Source of the DNA: a bacterium
GTDB lineage: Bacteria > Krumholzibacteriota > Krumholzibacteriia > Krumholzibacteriales > WJIX01
Reading direction: 5' to 3'
DNA: 5,971 nucleotides
Assembly (NCBI GenBank): GCA_021160845.1
Contig: JAGHBT010000060.1
Coordinates: 1 to 5,971 of the forward strand
Positions 5,910-5,971 of the stretch are shown piece by piece. The notes under the pieces were generated by a model that did not search any database, had not been told where the DNA came from, and saw only the letters and a program-made list of their open reading frames with translations. How positions within the stretch are numbered: the stretch's first letter is position 1; each line of letters starts with the position of its first letter. The position numbers and the translations under genes were made by a program.

Positions 5910-5971
5910 ATGTTTTGTGGCTTATGTAGGTTGAATTGCTTTGGCAAGATGCTTTTAATCTCATTATCGGC
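5910..5971 (+). CDS. Start of an unrecognised gene, truncated by window edge
   Basis: An open frame begins at the ATG at 5910 and stays open to the window end, giving 20 codons: MFCGLCRLNCFGKMLLISLS, plus a partial one. AGGGGG (5897-5902) lies 7 nt upstream, and a promoter-like element lies before it, so this looks like a real start. An in-frame ATG at 5892 is possible but lies upstream of the ribosome-binding site. The peptide has three cysteines (residues 3, 6, 10), then Lys13 and a short hydrophobic run that could begin a signal peptide or membrane segment. Too little is visible to assign a function. Confidence 0.5.
   Translation, partial: MFCGLCRLNCFGKMLLISLS

Overview
The window is bacterial and holds two divergent transcription units for citrate and isocitrate chemistry. 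The leftward unit (minus strand) reads aconitase (acn), then ATP-citrate lyase small subunit (aclB), then the N-terminal 121 codons of the large subunit (aclA), which runs off the left edge. The rightward unit reads an isocitrate dehydrogenase-like enzyme (icd), then a small HD-superfamily protein of unknown function. ATP-citrate lyase with a shorter 'Aquifex-type' aconitase and an isocitrate dehydrogenase is the citrate-forming and citrate-cleaving part of the reductive TCA cycle. The likely host is therefore an autotrophic or mixotrophic anaerobe or microaerophile. The sequence does not settle the phylum; aclBA occurs in Chlorobi, Nitrospirae, some Desulfobacterota and several uncultured lineages.

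Layout. 1-365 (-): aclA, 5' part only. 369-1658 (-): aclB. 1678-3600 (-): acn. 3601-3941: AT-rich divergent control region with a plausible promoter in each direction and short repeats. 3942-5120 (+): icd. 5140-5679 (+): HD-like protein. 5683-5747: two consecutive hairpins ending the rightward unit. 5748-5909: AT-rich intergenic stretch with a perfect TTGACA -35 element. 5910-5971 (+): start of an unrecognised gene cut by the right edge.

How the genes fit together. In the reductive direction, the isocitrate dehydrogenase carboxylates 2-oxoglutarate to isocitrate and aconitase converts isocitrate to citrate. AclBA then cleaves citrate with ATP and CoA to acetyl-CoA and oxaloacetate. Gaps inside the units are very short (3 bp aclB-aclA, 19 bp acn-aclB, 19 bp icd-HD), and each gene has a clear ribosome-binding site. 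The most unusual points are the HD-like protein, whose diagnostic His-Asp doublet reads Cys-Asp, and the non-classical substrate loop of the isocitrate dehydrogenase. No mobile element, CRISPR array, tRNA or rRNA was seen.
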